From Thermoguttaceae bacterium (GTDB lineage: Bacteria > Planctomycetota > Planctomycetia > Pirellulales > Thermoguttaceae), in NCBI GenBank assembly GCA_017559825.1, contig JAFYQR010000142.1, positions 1 to 64,000 of the forward strand: a stretch of DNA of 64,000 nt, written 5' to 3'. How positions within the stretch are numbered: the first letter of the stretch is position 1; each line of letters starts with the position of its first letter. Under the pieces are notes generated by a model that was not told the origin of the DNA, did not search any database, and saw nothing but the letters and a program-made list of their open reading frames with translations. Position numbers and translations under genes: made by a program. This document shows, in pieces, positions 51,817-60,370 of this stretch.

Positions 51817-54800
51817 ATGTCTTCTTTCCTTCCCGTTAAGTCGAAACCGGGGCGCATTTCGGTGCGCGGCGCGAGAGCGCACAACCTGAAGTCGGTCGAT
51901 CTGGATATTCCTTATTATAAGTTGGTCGCTTTTTGCGGCGTCAGCGGAAGCGGCAAGAGCAGTCTCGCGCTCGACGTGCTTTACGCCGAGGGACAGCGCC
52001 GTTACATCGAGAGTTTTTCGGCTTACGCGCGTCAATTTTTGGAGAAATTGGAGCGCCCGGACGTCGACCGAGTCGAAGGCGCGCCCCCCGCCGTCGCGGT
52101 AACGTCGCGCCCGCTCGGGCAGATGTCGCGCTCGACCGTCGGAACGGCGACCGAAACGAGCGATTATCTCCGTCTTCTCTTTTCGAAAATCGGGACGCCG
52201 TACTGTCAAAGCTGCGGACGCGAAGTGCGCCGCGACTCGCCGCAGGGGATCGTCGACGCGTTGAACGGGCTCCCCGAGGGAACCCGCGTTCTCGTCGCTT
52301 TTTCGCCGTCGACCGAAAGTTTGCGCGCCTCGAAACCGGACTTCGAGGCCGAGTGGAAAGAGAAGGGATTCCGCCGCGGCGTCGCGCTCGGCGAGTCGTT
52401 TAATTTGGACGATCCGGGCGGTTTCCCGATTCAAAAATACGCCGAGGCGCGGCTCCTTTATTTGGCGGCGGCGACCCCGTCGGACGAAGAGGAATTCGCC
52501 GAGTACGGGCTTCGCTCGTCCGACGACGATACCGATTTCGACGGCGCGAAAAACGACGGCGAGCTCGACGACGAGCGTTTGGACGAAGTCGCCGCGGCGC
52601 GCGACGTCGACGACGAAACCGACGAGTTCGACGCGGCCTTCGCCGACGGCGTCGTCGACGATTTGGGCGAAAACGAAGCCGACGAGGAAAGCGCGAAACC
52701 GAAAGCGCGTCGCGGTCGGAAAAAAACGGCGGACGACGAGGAAAACGACGAAGAAAACGGCTTCGAGAGCGGCGCGAACGACGGCGAAACGAAAACTCAG
52801 TCCCGGCTTTTGACGATCGACCCGGACGGCGAGGACGGCGCGTTGCTCCAGTACCTCCGCCGACGCAACGAAATCAAGAAAGCGCCGGGCGCTCCGCCGA
52901 TTTACTTCGTCGTCGACCGAGCGAAAATTGGGAAAACGTCGAGCGAGCGGCTCTTTGAAGCGGTTGAGACGGCGCTCGCTTACGGCGACTCGCGATGCTG
53001 GGTCTTCGCCGAGGGAGACGCGACGCTGAAAACTCGCGACGAAAACGACGAAACGGTCGAGCGAACGCGAACCGGAACGCCGTTCGAGCTCGACGGCGAA
53101 CGCTGGACGCTCGTCGGATTCAGCCGTCGAACTCGCTGCGAAGACTGCGGCGTCGAGTTCCCGTCGATCGAGCCGAAGCTGTTCAGTTTCAATAGTCCGC
53201 TCGGCGCCTGCCCGTGTTGCGAAGGGTTCGGCAACTTGATGGCGCTCGATTTCGACCTGATTTTTCCGAACAAAAAGCGTTCGATTCACGACGGGGCCGT
53301 CGCGCCGTGGAACAGCGCCGCTTACCGCGACAACTTGAAACGATTTTTGGCGATCGCCGACGAGCTTGGCGTTCGAACGCGCGTTCCGTTTTCGGAACTG
53401 ACCCGCAAAGAGCTGAACCTCCTCTTAAACGGTTCGCGGCGGCTCGGTTACGAGGGGCTGAACGGCTTCTTTATTCGCCTGCAAAAGCAAAAATACAAGA
53501 TGCACATCCGCGTCTTCCTCAGCCGTTGGCGATGTTATCGAACGTGCCCGATGTGCGACGGCGCTCGACTGCGTCAAGAGGCGCTCGCGGTGAAAATCGG
53601 CGGCAAGAGCATTCACGATCTGTCGTCGGCGCCGGTTTCGCAAATTTTGAAGACGCTCGATTCGTGGGAGCTTTCCCCGTGGAAGCGCAAGGTCGGCAAG
53701 ATCGCGCTCGACCAGACGCGGGCTCGTTTGAAGTATTTGGAGCAGGTCGGCCTCGGTTATTTGACGCTCGACCGCCCGATGAAAACGCTCAGTTCCGGCG
53801 AACAGCGGCGCGTTAGTTTGACTTCGACGCTCGGCTCGAACCTTGTCGACATGCTGTACGTGCTCGACGAGCCGACGATCGGCCTGCATCCGCAAGACAC
53901 GGAGCGGCTGCTCGAATCGATCGAGGGCCTGCGCGACCGAGGGAACACGGTCGTCGTCGTCGAACACGACGAGACGATTCTCGAAGCGGCGGATCGCGTC
54001 GTCGAAATCGGCCCGGAAGCCGGGCAAGGCGGCGGGCGCGTCGTCTTCGAGGGAACGATCGACGAGATGAAAGCGTCGCCGGATTCGCTGACCGGAAGTT
54101 ATCTTTCGGGACGCCGCGTAGGGGGCGGGATTCCGCGTCGCCGCGTGTTGGACGGCGGGTTCTTGGAACTCGTCGGCGCGTCCGGACGCAATCTAAAGAA
54201 CGTGAACGCGGTCTTTCCGCTCGGCGTTCTCTGCGTCGTCGCGGGCGTCAGCGGAGCCGGCAAGAGCTCGTTGGTGCAGGAGACGCTTTATCCGGCGCTC
54301 TGCGCGAAGCTCGCGACCGACGGCGTCGCGCCGAAGGGGCTGCCTTACGAGAAGCTGCTCGGATACGACCAGCTCGACGAGGTCGCGCTGATCGACCAAT
54401 CGCCGATCGGACGCTCGCCGCGTTCGAATCCGGTGACGTATTTGAAAATTTTCGACGATATTCGCTCTTTGTACGCCGAAACGCCGGACGCGAAAGCCGC
54501 CGGGTACAACGCCGGATATTTCAGTTTCAACGTCGACGGCGGACGCTGCAACGCGTGCAAAGGCGAAGGCTTTTTGGCGATCGACATGCAGTTCATGGCC
54601 GACGTGTACGTTCGCTGTCCGCAGTGCAACGGCCGTCGATACCAGCGGAACATTTTGGACATTACGTACCGCGGCCGCAACATCGCCGAAACGCTCGATA
54701 TGACGGCTCGCGAAGCGTTTTCGTTCTTCCGCGGCCAACCGAAAATTCAGCAGAAACTGAAGCGGCTTTGCGACGTCGGGCTCGATTATTTGCGCCTCGG

Positions 54801-55161
54801 TCAACCGGCGAACACTCTTTCCGGCGGCGAGTCGCAGCGTTTGAAGCTGGCGGCGCGGCTCTCGGACTCCCGCAAGGGCCCGTGTTTGTTCATTCTCGAC
54901 GAGCCGACGACCGGTTTGCACTTCGCGGACGTCGTGCAGTTGCTGGACGGTTTCAACGCGCTTCTCGAAACGGGGAACTCGTTGATCGTCGTCGAGCACA
55001 ACCTCCAAACGATGCGGGCGGCCGACTATATTATCGAGCTCGGTCCCGGCGCCGCGGACGAGGGCGGAACGATTATCGCCGAGGGAACGCCGGAGCAAAT
55101 CGCGCAGAACCCCGACTCGAAAACCGGACGCTTCCTCGCTAAGGCGTTGGCGCAGCGCTGA
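51817..55161 (+). CDS. uvrA: Excinuclease ABC subunit A (UvrA), with acidic insertion
   Basis: A 1,114-residue DNA-damage sensor that loads UvrB in nucleotide excision repair. It has two ABC ATPase halves: Walker A GVSGSGKSSL (41-50) with signature LSSGEQRR and LDEPTIGLHPQD, and Walker A GVSGAGKSSL with LSGGESQRLKLAARL and LDEPTTGLHFAD. Zinc-module cysteines are visible (CEDCG ... CPCC, CNACKGEG ... CPQCNGRRY). The protein is about 170 residues longer than usual because residues 222-330 form an Asp/Glu-rich, low-complexity insertion (DDDTDFDGAKNDGELDDERL). The first half is divergent from textbook UvrA (for example SRPLGQMSRSTVGTATET), so a UvrA2-type paralogue is possible. Confidence 0.93.
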   Translation: MSSFLPVKSKPGRISVRGARAHNLKSVDLDIPYYKLVAFCGVSGSGKSSLALDVLYAEGQRRYIESFSAYARQFLEKLERPDVDRVEGAPPAVAVTSRPLGQMSRSTVGTATETSDYLRLLFSKIGTPYCQSCGREVRRDSPQGIVDALNGLPEGTRVLVAFSPSTESLRASKPDFEAEWKEKGFRRGVALGESFNLDDPGGFPIQKYAEARLLYLAAATPSDEEEFAEYGLRSSDDDTDFDGAKNDGELDDERLDEVAAARDVDDETDEFDAAFADGVVDDLGENEADEESAKPKARRGRKKTADDEENDEENGFESGANDGETKTQSRLLTIDPDGEDGALLQYLRRRNEIKKAPGAPPIYFVVDRAKIGKTSSERLFEAVETALAYGDSRCWVFAEGDATLKTRDENDETVERTRTGTPFELDGERWTLVGFSRRTRCEDCGVEFPSIEPKLFSFNSPLGACPCCEGFGNLMALDFDLIFPNKKRSIHDGAVAPWNSAAYRDNLKRFLAIADELGVRTRVPFSELTRKELNLLLNGSRRLGYEGLNGFFIRLQKQKYKMHIRVFLSRWRCYRTCPMCDGARLRQEALAVKIGGKSIHDLSSAPVSQILKTLDSWELSPWKRKVGKIALDQTRARLKYLEQVGLGYLTLDRPMKTLSSGEQRRVSLTSTLGSNLVDMLYVLDEPTIGLHPQDTERLLESIEGLRDRGNTVVVVEHDETILEAADRVVEIGPEAGQGGGRVVFEGTIDEMKASPDSLTGSYLSGRRVGGGIPRRRVLDGGFLELVGASGRNLKNVNAVFPLGVLCVVAGVSGAGKSSLVQETLYPALCAKLATDGVAPKGLPYEKLLGYDQLDEVALIDQSPIGRSPRSNPVTYLKIFDDIRSLYAETPDAKAAGYNAGYFSFNVDGGRCNACKGEGFLAIDMQFMADVYVRCPQCNGRRYQRNILDITYRGRNIAETLDMTAREAFSFFRGQPKIQQKLKRLCDVGLDYLRLGQPANTLSGGESQRLKLAARLSDSRKGPCLFILDEPTTGLHFADVVQLLDGFNALLETGNSLIVVEHNLQTMRAADYIIELGPGAADEGGTIIAEGTPEQIAQNPDSKTGRFLAKALAQR

Positions 55162-55284
55162 GCGAATCGACGAGCGGATGTCGGCGGACGCGGCTTCGCC
55201 GGCTTCCGTTAAAGTTTGCTTGTTTTGCGTCGTTTGCCCGGAACGCGGCGTCGCCTTTCGACGTCGCGGCGACTTTTCTATCTT

Positions 55285-55299
55285 GCGTAGATTGCGCGT
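55285..55299. repeat. 15-base repeat GCGTAGATTGCGCGT, copy 2
   Basis: Identical to 24313-24327. It lies in the spacer after uvrA. Confidence 0.45.
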
Positions 55300-55408
55300 C
55301 TTTCCGTTTGACGAGGAAAAGGTTAGAAGCATCGAACTTTTGACGGAAATTTCTTGAAGAAAAATCGCTTTCGTTTCTTTTTTGCGCCTCGTTTGTCGTT
55401 TCCGCGTC

Positions 55409-55436
55409 TTGTCAATATTTCTTGCGGGGGTATAAT
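55409..55436 (+). promoter_or_regulatory. Promoter of ilvN-ilvC
   Basis: -35 TTGTCA, 16-base spacer, -10 TATAAT. Transcription from about 55443 leaves a leader of about 160 bases before ilvN. No leader peptide rich in Ile, Val or Leu is visible. Confidence 0.75.
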
Positions 55437-55604
55437 GAAGAAATTCATCGAGACGGAAGCGCCCGCCGCGACCGGTCGCCGACGAAACTTGTTCGACGCG
55501 TCGAACGAGACGAACGAAGCGCGGCGGCGAGCGCCGTTCGACTTTTGAAAAACGGATCGGAAAGCGTCGTCGCGCGAAGGCGGCGGCGAACGACGAGGAT
55601 AAAG

Positions 55605-56105
55605 ATGAGAAACGTGATTTCGATTTTGGTGCAAAACTCGTCCGGCGTCCTTTCGCACGTCGCGGGATTGCTGGCGTCGCGCGGTTACAACGTCGACAGC
55701 TTGACGGTCGGCGCGACGGAAGACCCGCGTTTTTCTCGCATGACGATCGTCCTCAACGTCGACAAGGATATGATTCGTCAAGTCGAGAGTCAGCTCCAAA
55801 AACTCGTTACGGTCGTCGAAACCGTCAATCTGTCGGACGGCGCGCACGTCGAGCGCGACTTGGCGTTGATTCGCGTCGAGGCGGAACGGGGCGAGCGAAG
55901 CGGCGTTCTCGAGTTGGTCGAAATTTTTCGCGCGCAAGTCGTCGACGTCGCGCCGAAATCGCTCTTGATCGAGATTAGCGGCGACGGGGCGAAGCTCGAC
56001 GCTTTTATCGCGGCGTTGGCTCCGTATAAAATCGTCGGTTTGACGCGCTCCGGTTGCGTCGCCGCGCCGCGAGGCGACGTGAAAAACGCCTTGACAAACG
56101 AATAA
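55605..56105 (+). CDS. ilvN: Acetolactate synthase small (regulatory) subunit
   Basis: A 166-residue regulatory subunit that gives feedback control by valine to acetolactate synthase in branched-chain amino-acid synthesis. The N-terminal ACT domain is clear: ISILVQNSSGVLSHVAGLLASRGYNVDSLTVGATEDPRFSRMTIVL. The second domain ends GDGAKLDAFIAALAPYKIVGLTRSGCVAAPRG. The ATG at 55605 has GAGGA 7 bases upstream; a longer frame to 55422 is rejected because it overlaps the promoter. The catalytic subunit gene (ilvB) is not adjacent. ilvC follows after 156 bases with an intervening hairpin. Confidence 0.94.
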   Translation: MRNVISILVQNSSGVLSHVAGLLASRGYNVDSLTVGATEDPRFSRMTIVLNVDKDMIRQVESQLQKLVTVVETVNLSDGAHVERDLALIRVEAERGERSGVLELVEIFRAQVVDVAPKSLLIEISGDGAKLDAFIAALAPYKIVGLTRSGCVAAPRGDVKNALTNE

Positions 56106-56109
56106 TCGA

Positions 56110-56132
56110 CGCGGAAACGAGAAGTTTCCGCG
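56110..56132. other. Perfect short hairpin between ilvN and ilvC
   Basis: 9-base stem CGCGGAAAC / GTTTCCGCG with loop GAGAA, just after the ilvN stop. There is no T run, so it could be an mRNA processing or stability element rather than a terminator. Confidence 0.6.
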
Positions 56133-56261
56133 AACGCAAAAATAAAAACAAAACGAAAATGAAACGGCCGCGCCCGAACGCCGCGTCGCGTTGTTCAACG
56201 CAAAAACGAGACGTCGGTCGCGCAAAAACATAACAACTTTAAATTTCAGGAGTTAGCGCAA

Positions 56262-57269
56262 ATGGCTGCGACAGTTTATTATGAAAACGACGCCGATCTT
56301 TCCGTCTTGAAGGACATGACGATCGCGATTATCGGTTACGGTTCGCAAGGGCACGCGCACGCGCAAAACCTCCGCGACAGCGGCTGCAACGTTATCGTTT
56401 GCCAACGCGAAGGTTCCGACAACTATCGTCTCGCGAAAGAAGCCGGTTTCGAACCGATTCCGCGCGTCGCCGACGCCGTCAAACAAGCCGACGTCATCGT
56501 CATCACCCTCCCGGACGAAGTTCAAGGCAAAGTCTACCGCGAAAGCATCCGCGACAACCTCAAGGAAGGCGCGATCATTCTCGCGACGCACGGCTTCAAC
56601 GTCCACTACGGCCAATTCGACCTCCCGAAATCGAACCGCGCCATCATGATCGCGCCGAAGGGCCCGGGCCACTTGGTTCGTTCCGAATACGTCAAGGGCG
56701 GCGGCGTCCCGTGCTTGATCGCTCTCGACGATCAATGCGGCGAACGCGAAAAAGCGATCGGTCTCGCTTACGCGAAAGGCATTGGCGGCACCAAGGGCGG
56801 CGTCATCCAAACGACGTTCAAAGAAGAAACCGAAACCGACCTCTTCGGCGAACAAGCCGTTCTCTGCGGCGGCGTTAGCGCCCTCATCAAGGCCGGCTTC
56901 GAAACCCTCGTCGAAGCCGGTTACCAACCGGAAATGGCGTACTTCGAATGCATGCACGAAATGAAGCTCATCGTCGACTTGTTCTACCAAGGCGGCCTGA
57001 ACTACATGCGTTACAGCGTTTCGAACACCGCCGAATACGGCGACTACACCCGCGGCCCGCGCGTCGTCGGTCCGGAAGCGAAGAAGGAAATGAAGAAGAT
57101 TTTGGAAGAAATCCAAAACGGAACCTTCGCTCGCGACTTCCTCCTCGAAAACCAAGTCAACGCGCCGTTCTTCAAGCGCACCCGCGCCGCGGAACACGAT
57201 CACCAACTCGAACAGGTCGGCAAACGTCTCCGCAAGATGATGTCGTGGATCGACGCGAAAGAATTCTAA
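56262..57269 (+). CDS. ilvC: Ketol-acid reductoisomerase, class I
   Basis: A 335-residue NAD(P)H- and Mg2+-dependent enzyme that isomerises and reduces acetolactate in valine and isoleucine synthesis. The N-terminal Rossmann domain has [21 protein letters not shown]. Substrate and metal residues are in [11 protein letters not shown], the ELYEQ-like stretch near [19 protein letters not shown], and [20 protein letters not shown]. The length marks the short class I form. Its codon use differs from most neighbours (many ACC, CTC, GGC, AAC and GAA), which suggests high expression. CAGGAG precedes the ATG. A terminator follows the stop codon. Confidence 0.96.
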   Translation: MAATVYYENDADLSVLKDMTIAIIGYGSQGHAHAQNLRDSGCNVIVCQREGSDNYRLAKEAGFEPIPRVADAVKQADVIVITLPDEVQGKVYRESIRDNLKEGAIILATHGFNVHYGQFDLPKSNRAIMIAPKGPGHLVRSEYVKGGGVPCLIALDDQCGEREKAIGLAYAKGIGGTKGGVIQTTFKEETETDLFGEQAVLCGGVSALIKAGFETLVEAGYQPEMAYFECMHEMKLIVDLFYQGGLNYMRYSVSNTAEYGDYTRGPRVVGPEAKKEMKKILEEIQNGTFARDFLLENQVNAPFFKRTRAAEHDHQLEQVGKRLRKMMSWIDAKEF

Positions 57270-57305
57270 TTAACGCTTAGAATTCCGTTTGAAACGGCGA
57301 TTTTT

Positions 57306-57357
57306 CCGACGCGAAGCGATTTCGGTTTGCCGATCGTTCCGCGTCGGAGCGCCTTTT
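57306..57357 (+). terminator. Intrinsic terminator of ilvC
   Basis: Stem CCGACGCG / CGCGTCGG with an inner CGAT / ATCG pair, followed by GCGCCTTTTT. Confidence 0.75.
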
Positions 57358-57441
57358 TAGGCGTTTTCGCTCCCTAGTTTTTCTATTTTGCGCAATTTGA
57401 CGAAGCGACGCGCGTTTTTGCGTCGGCGACGGGGGAACGAA

Positions 57442-58659
57442 ATGAAAAAGACGACGTTATTTTTTCTTTTTACGTTATTATTTCTGCAATTATCGTTTTT
57501 TGTCGCGGGATTGAGCGTTTTTGACGCGACCGTCGCGGCGCAAGAGCCCGAGACGGCGAATCCGTTGGCGGCGCCTCCGATTTTGCGACCGATTCCGGAA
57601 AAGCACGCCGACGCGAACCGACGTTGGCAGGGGATTCCAAGTCTCGAAGTTTCGCGCGACGGCGGCGTCTGGGTTTGTTGGTATTCCGGGGGGGGAGGCG
57701 AGTGCGGCGAGAATTTCGTTCTGCTTTCATACAGCGGCGACGGCGGCGAAACTTGGTCGAAGCCGATTTTCGCGATCGACCCGCCCGGGAACGTTCGCGC
57801 GTTCGACCCGGCGATCTGGAGCGACCCGAACGGCAAACTTTGGCTCTTCTGGGCGCAGGGCGAAGAGTCGCGATTCAACCCGTCGATTTGGGACGGTCGC
57901 GTCGGCGTTTGGGCGGTAACGACCGAGAATCCGGAAGCGGGCGTCGACGCCGTTTGGAGCGAGCCGCGCCGCCTTTCCAACGGCATTATGATGGGGAAAC
58001 CGCTCGTCGACTCGAAGAACCGTCGGCTTTTCCCGGTCGCTATTTGGCGGTTCGATTCAAAGTATAAAATCGACGAAAAGCTCCGCGGCGCGGCGGTTTA
58101 CGTATCGACCGACGGCGGCGAAACGCTCGACTTTTACGGTCGAGCCGAGGTTCCGCGCGACGTTTCGATTTTCGACGAACATAGTCTCGTCGAGAAAAAA
58201 GACGGAACGCTTTGGCTCCTAAATCGAACGACGTATGGAATCGGCGAATCGTTCTCGACCGACGGCGGCGCGACTTGGACGCCGGTCGTTCCGTCGAAAA
58301 TTAAGCATACGTCGTCGCGATTTTTTGTTCGCCGTTTGAAATCCGGCGCGCTTTTGTTGGTGAAGAACGGCCCGGTCGACGCCGACGTCGGGCGCTCGCG
58401 GATGACGGCGTTTCTCTCGACCGACGACGGCGAAACTTGGAGCGACGGTCTCGTTTTGGACGAGCGGAACAACGTTTCGTATCCCGACGGCGGCCAAACG
58501 GAGGACGGAACGATTTTCGTTACCTACGACTTCGACCGTTACGGCGAACGCGAAATTTACGTCGCGCGTTTTACCGAGGCGGACGTCGCGGCGGGGAAAA
58601 TCGTTTCCGACGTCGGGCGCTTGAAAATTTTGGTCAATAAAGCGACCGGCGCGAAGTAA
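57442..58659 (+). CDS. Secreted sialidase-like six-bladed propeller protein
   Basis: A 405-residue exported protein with a strong signal peptide (KKTTLFFLFTLLFLQLSFFV, then VAGLSVFDATVAAQEPE). The body is a beta-propeller with four bacterial neuraminidase (Asp-box) repeats: SGDGGETW, STDGGETL, STDGGATW and STDDGETW. The N-terminal RRWQGIPSLEVSRDGGVWVCWYSGG matches the exo-alpha-sialidase family, including the R-I-P-like position. Catalytic residues are not all identifiable, so the substrate may be sialic acid or another glycoside. GGGGGAACG precedes the ATG at 57442. It is a single gene bounded by the ilvC terminator and a repeat-rich spacer. Confidence 0.85.
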   Translation: MKKTTLFFLFTLLFLQLSFFVAGLSVFDATVAAQEPETANPLAAPPILRPIPEKHADANRRWQGIPSLEVSRDGGVWVCWYSGGGGECGENFVLLSYSGDGGETWSKPIFAIDPPGNVRAFDPAIWSDPNGKLWLFWAQGEESRFNPSIWDGRVGVWAVTTENPEAGVDAVWSEPRRLSNGIMMGKPLVDSKNRRLFPVAIWRFDSKYKIDEKLRGAAVYVSTDGGETLDFYGRAEVPRDVSIFDEHSLVEKKDGTLWLLNRTTYGIGESFSTDGGATWTPVVPSKIKHTSSRFFVRRLKSGALLLVKNGPVDADVGRSRMTAFLSTDDGETWSDGLVLDERNNVSYPDGGQTEDGTIFVTYDFDRYGEREIYVARFTEADVAAGKIVSDVGRLKILVNKATGAK

Positions 58660-58710
58660 AACGTTCGCGGACGCGGCTCTGAAATGTTAAAATGGGAATG
58701 TCGCGCGGTT

Positions 58711-58906
58711 AAGGTGGTTTCGTCGACCGCCTTTTCGCCTTAAAACGACGTTTTTCGCCGTTGGGGCGGCTTAGGTAGTTTGGACAACCGCTTTTTGAAT
58801 ATATTTTAGGCAAGCTGGGCGATTTGGGTGGTTTTGTCAACCGTCGGCAATGTCGGAAGAATAAACTGGGCGATTGGGGCGGTCGGCGCGGTTTCGTCGA
58901 CCGATT
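58711..58906 (+). repeat. Four imperfect GG-TT-GTC-ACCG hairpin repeats before the radical SAM gene
   Basis: Copies of GGTGGTTTCGTCGACCGCC-like sequence stand at about 58713-58731, 58773-58791, 58827-58846 and 58887-58904, roughly 54-61 bases apart. Each can form a short stem (GGTGGT pairing with ACCGCC) around a TTGTC-type loop. Between them occur TGGGCGATTTGGG and TGGGCGATTGGGG. They end about 35 bases before the start codon of the radical SAM gene. Confidence 0.65.
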
Positions 58907-58941
58907 GGGAACAAAGAAACAAAGGCGAGCGAGGCGCGACG

Positions 58942-59793
58942 ATGGAATTGACGCGGTTTCATCCGAGTTATTTTCAAAATTTTCGATACGTTTATCCGGT
59001 GGTGAGCCGCCGCGCGAACGGCGTTTCGCTCGGCGTCAATTTGAGCCCTTCGAAGCGGTGTAATTTCCGTTGCGTTTATTGCCAGGTCGACCGCTCGGAG
59101 CGTTGCGCCGACGCGTCGGTCGACGTCGCCGTCGTTCGTCGCGAGTTGGAAACGGTCGCGAAAACAACCGTTTCGGGCGACCTTTTCCGTTGCGAACGCT
59201 TTGCGCAAACGCCGGTGAACAAACGAGTTTTGCGCGATTTCGCATTTAGCGGCGACGGCGAGCCGACGCTTGCGCCGGAGTTCGGCGCGGCGGTCGACGC
59301 GATGATCGACGTTCGAAAAACGCTCTCGCTTGACGACGTGAAGTTGACGCTCATAACCAACGCGACGACACTCGCCGAGTCCCGCGTCGCCGACGCGCTC
59401 GACCGCTTGGCGGCGAACAACGGCGAAATTTGGGCTAAACTCGACGGCGGCGACGCGGAACGGGTGAAAACGCTCGACCGAACCGCCGTTCCGTTCGAGC
59501 GGATTTTGCAAAATATCGCGTTCGCGGCGAAGCGTTGGAACGTTAAAATTCAAACCGCCGCGCTTTCTTGGAACGGAGCCGCGCCGACCGACTCGGAAAT
59601 CGAGCGATATTGCGACCGAGTCAAAGAAATTGTCGACGGCGGCGGAAGTCTTGGCGGCGTCCAGCTTTACACCGTCGCCCGCGTTCCGTCCGAACCGCGA
59701 GCGGTCGCGCTCGACGACGCGAAAATGGACGCGTTGGCGGCGACGATTCGCGAAAAAACCGGCCTGCCTGTCGACGTTTTTTATTCGAAATGA
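58942..59793 (+). CDS. Radical SAM protein, unassigned
   Basis: A 283-residue iron-sulphur enzyme. The cluster motif is Cys40, Cys44 and Cys47 (SKRCNFRCVYC). It is followed by a conserved GDGEPTLAPEFG stretch (glycine-rich SAM site) and KLTLITNATTLAES. The C-terminal half has WAKLDGGDAERVKTLDRT and QLYTVARVPSEPRAVALDD. The SGDGEPT and LYTVARVPSE motifs are shared with a family of small radical SAM proteins often annotated as wybutosine-like or hypothetical; I cannot assign a reaction. The ATG at 58942 follows GAGGCG. An upstream in-frame ATG at 58828 lies inside the repeat cluster and is not used. Confidence 0.85.
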   Translation: MELTRFHPSYFQNFRYVYPVVSRRANGVSLGVNLSPSKRCNFRCVYCQVDRSERCADASVDVAVVRRELETVAKTTVSGDLFRCERFAQTPVNKRVLRDFAFSGDGEPTLAPEFGAAVDAMIDVRKTLSLDDVKLTLITNATTLAESRVADALDRLAANNGEIWAKLDGGDAERVKTLDRTAVPFERILQNIAFAAKRWNVKIQTAALSWNGAAPTDSEIERYCDRVKEIVDGGGSLGGVQLYTVARVPSEPRAVALDDAKMDALAATIREKTGLPVDVFYSK

Positions 59794-59832
59794 CGGCGCG
59801 TTTTGTCTAAATTGCTTAAACTAACAAAATCG

Positions 59833-59876
59833 GGCGATTCCGAGACGACGTCGACGAGCGTCGAGCCGGAATCGCC
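59833..59876 (+). terminator. Terminator hairpin after the radical SAM gene
   Basis: Perfect 10-base stem GGCGATTCCG / CGGAATCGCC with a 24-base GC-rich loop. Only two T follow. Confidence 0.6.
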
Positions 59877-60002
59877 TTGAACTTTCGACGTCGAAACTTC
59901 TTGAAAATGTGAAAATGGGGGGGCGAGTAAAAATTTAGCGCCGTCTTTTCAAGTTTTTTTCTCTTTTTTTTCCAAAAACGGCGAAAAACGGCAAAAATTT
60001 TC

Positions 60003-60031
60003 TTGCAATCCGCGTCGCGTTCGCATATGAT
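60003..60031 (+). promoter_or_regulatory. Promoter of the hpf-pts cluster
   Basis: -35 TTGCAA, 17-base spacer, -10 TATGAT, about 340 bases before hpf. Confidence 0.7.
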
Positions 60032-60334
60032 TCTTTTGTCGGGGCGAGGGAGTTTTCAAAACGCTCGCTCCGAAACTTGTCCTTAAGCGAAGCGCCGACG
60101 CGCGCCGACCGCTTTCGGAAGCCTCCGTCCTTTCGTCGACGAAAACGCTCGCGACGCCGACCGCTTTCGCCGACTCGGGCCGTTCGATTTTCCGCATTGC
60201 CGTATTTTTTTCGGTTTCACGGTCGATTTTCGGCGAAAACGACCGTTCGACGTCGCGGATAAAAACGAGCGCTAAAATAAGGGGGATGGAACGACGACGA
60301 TCGGCGCGGCGTTTCGAAAATCTTGATCCCTGTT

Positions 60335-60351
60335 CCCCTCCGTTAGAGGGG
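60335..60351 (+). promoter_or_regulatory. Hairpin adjacent to the hpf ribosome binding site
   Basis: Perfect stem CCCCTC / GAGGGG with loop CGTTA, ending four bases before the strong Shine-Dalgarno AAGGAGAG. It may control translation or mRNA stability of the hibernation factor. Confidence 0.55.
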
Positions 60352-60370
60352 TATTAAGGAGAGACGAACG

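Larger units (their letters stand above)
55162..55604. other. Intergenic region with the ilvN promoter
   Basis: Contains the GCGTAGATTGCGCGT repeat (55285-55299), a W-tract/G-cluster segment at 55271-55300 and a good promoter at 55409-55436. A short frame opening at the ATG inside the -10 (55435) cannot be translated from that promoter and is not counted. Confidence 0.6.
59794..60370. other. Intergenic region with terminator, promoter and hpf leader
   Basis: From left to right: a hairpin (59833-59876), AT-rich sequence with a G-run (59905-59990), a good promoter (60003-60031), a 300-base leader without an ORF I can support, and a small hairpin just before the hpf ribosome site. Confidence 0.65.

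Noticed and set aside
55435-55548. Possible 37-residue leader peptide before ilvN
   Set aside because: Its ATG is part of the -10 box of the ilvN promoter, so that transcript would not contain it; it also lacks runs of Ile, Val or Leu.
58711-58906. CRISPR array
   Set aside because: The four units are imperfect, the core is short with a foldable centre, the spacers are themselves related, and there are no cas genes.
58828-58941. N-terminal extension of the radical SAM protein
   Set aside because: It would translate the hairpin repeat cluster; the start at 58942 has a better ribosome site and begins the conserved part.
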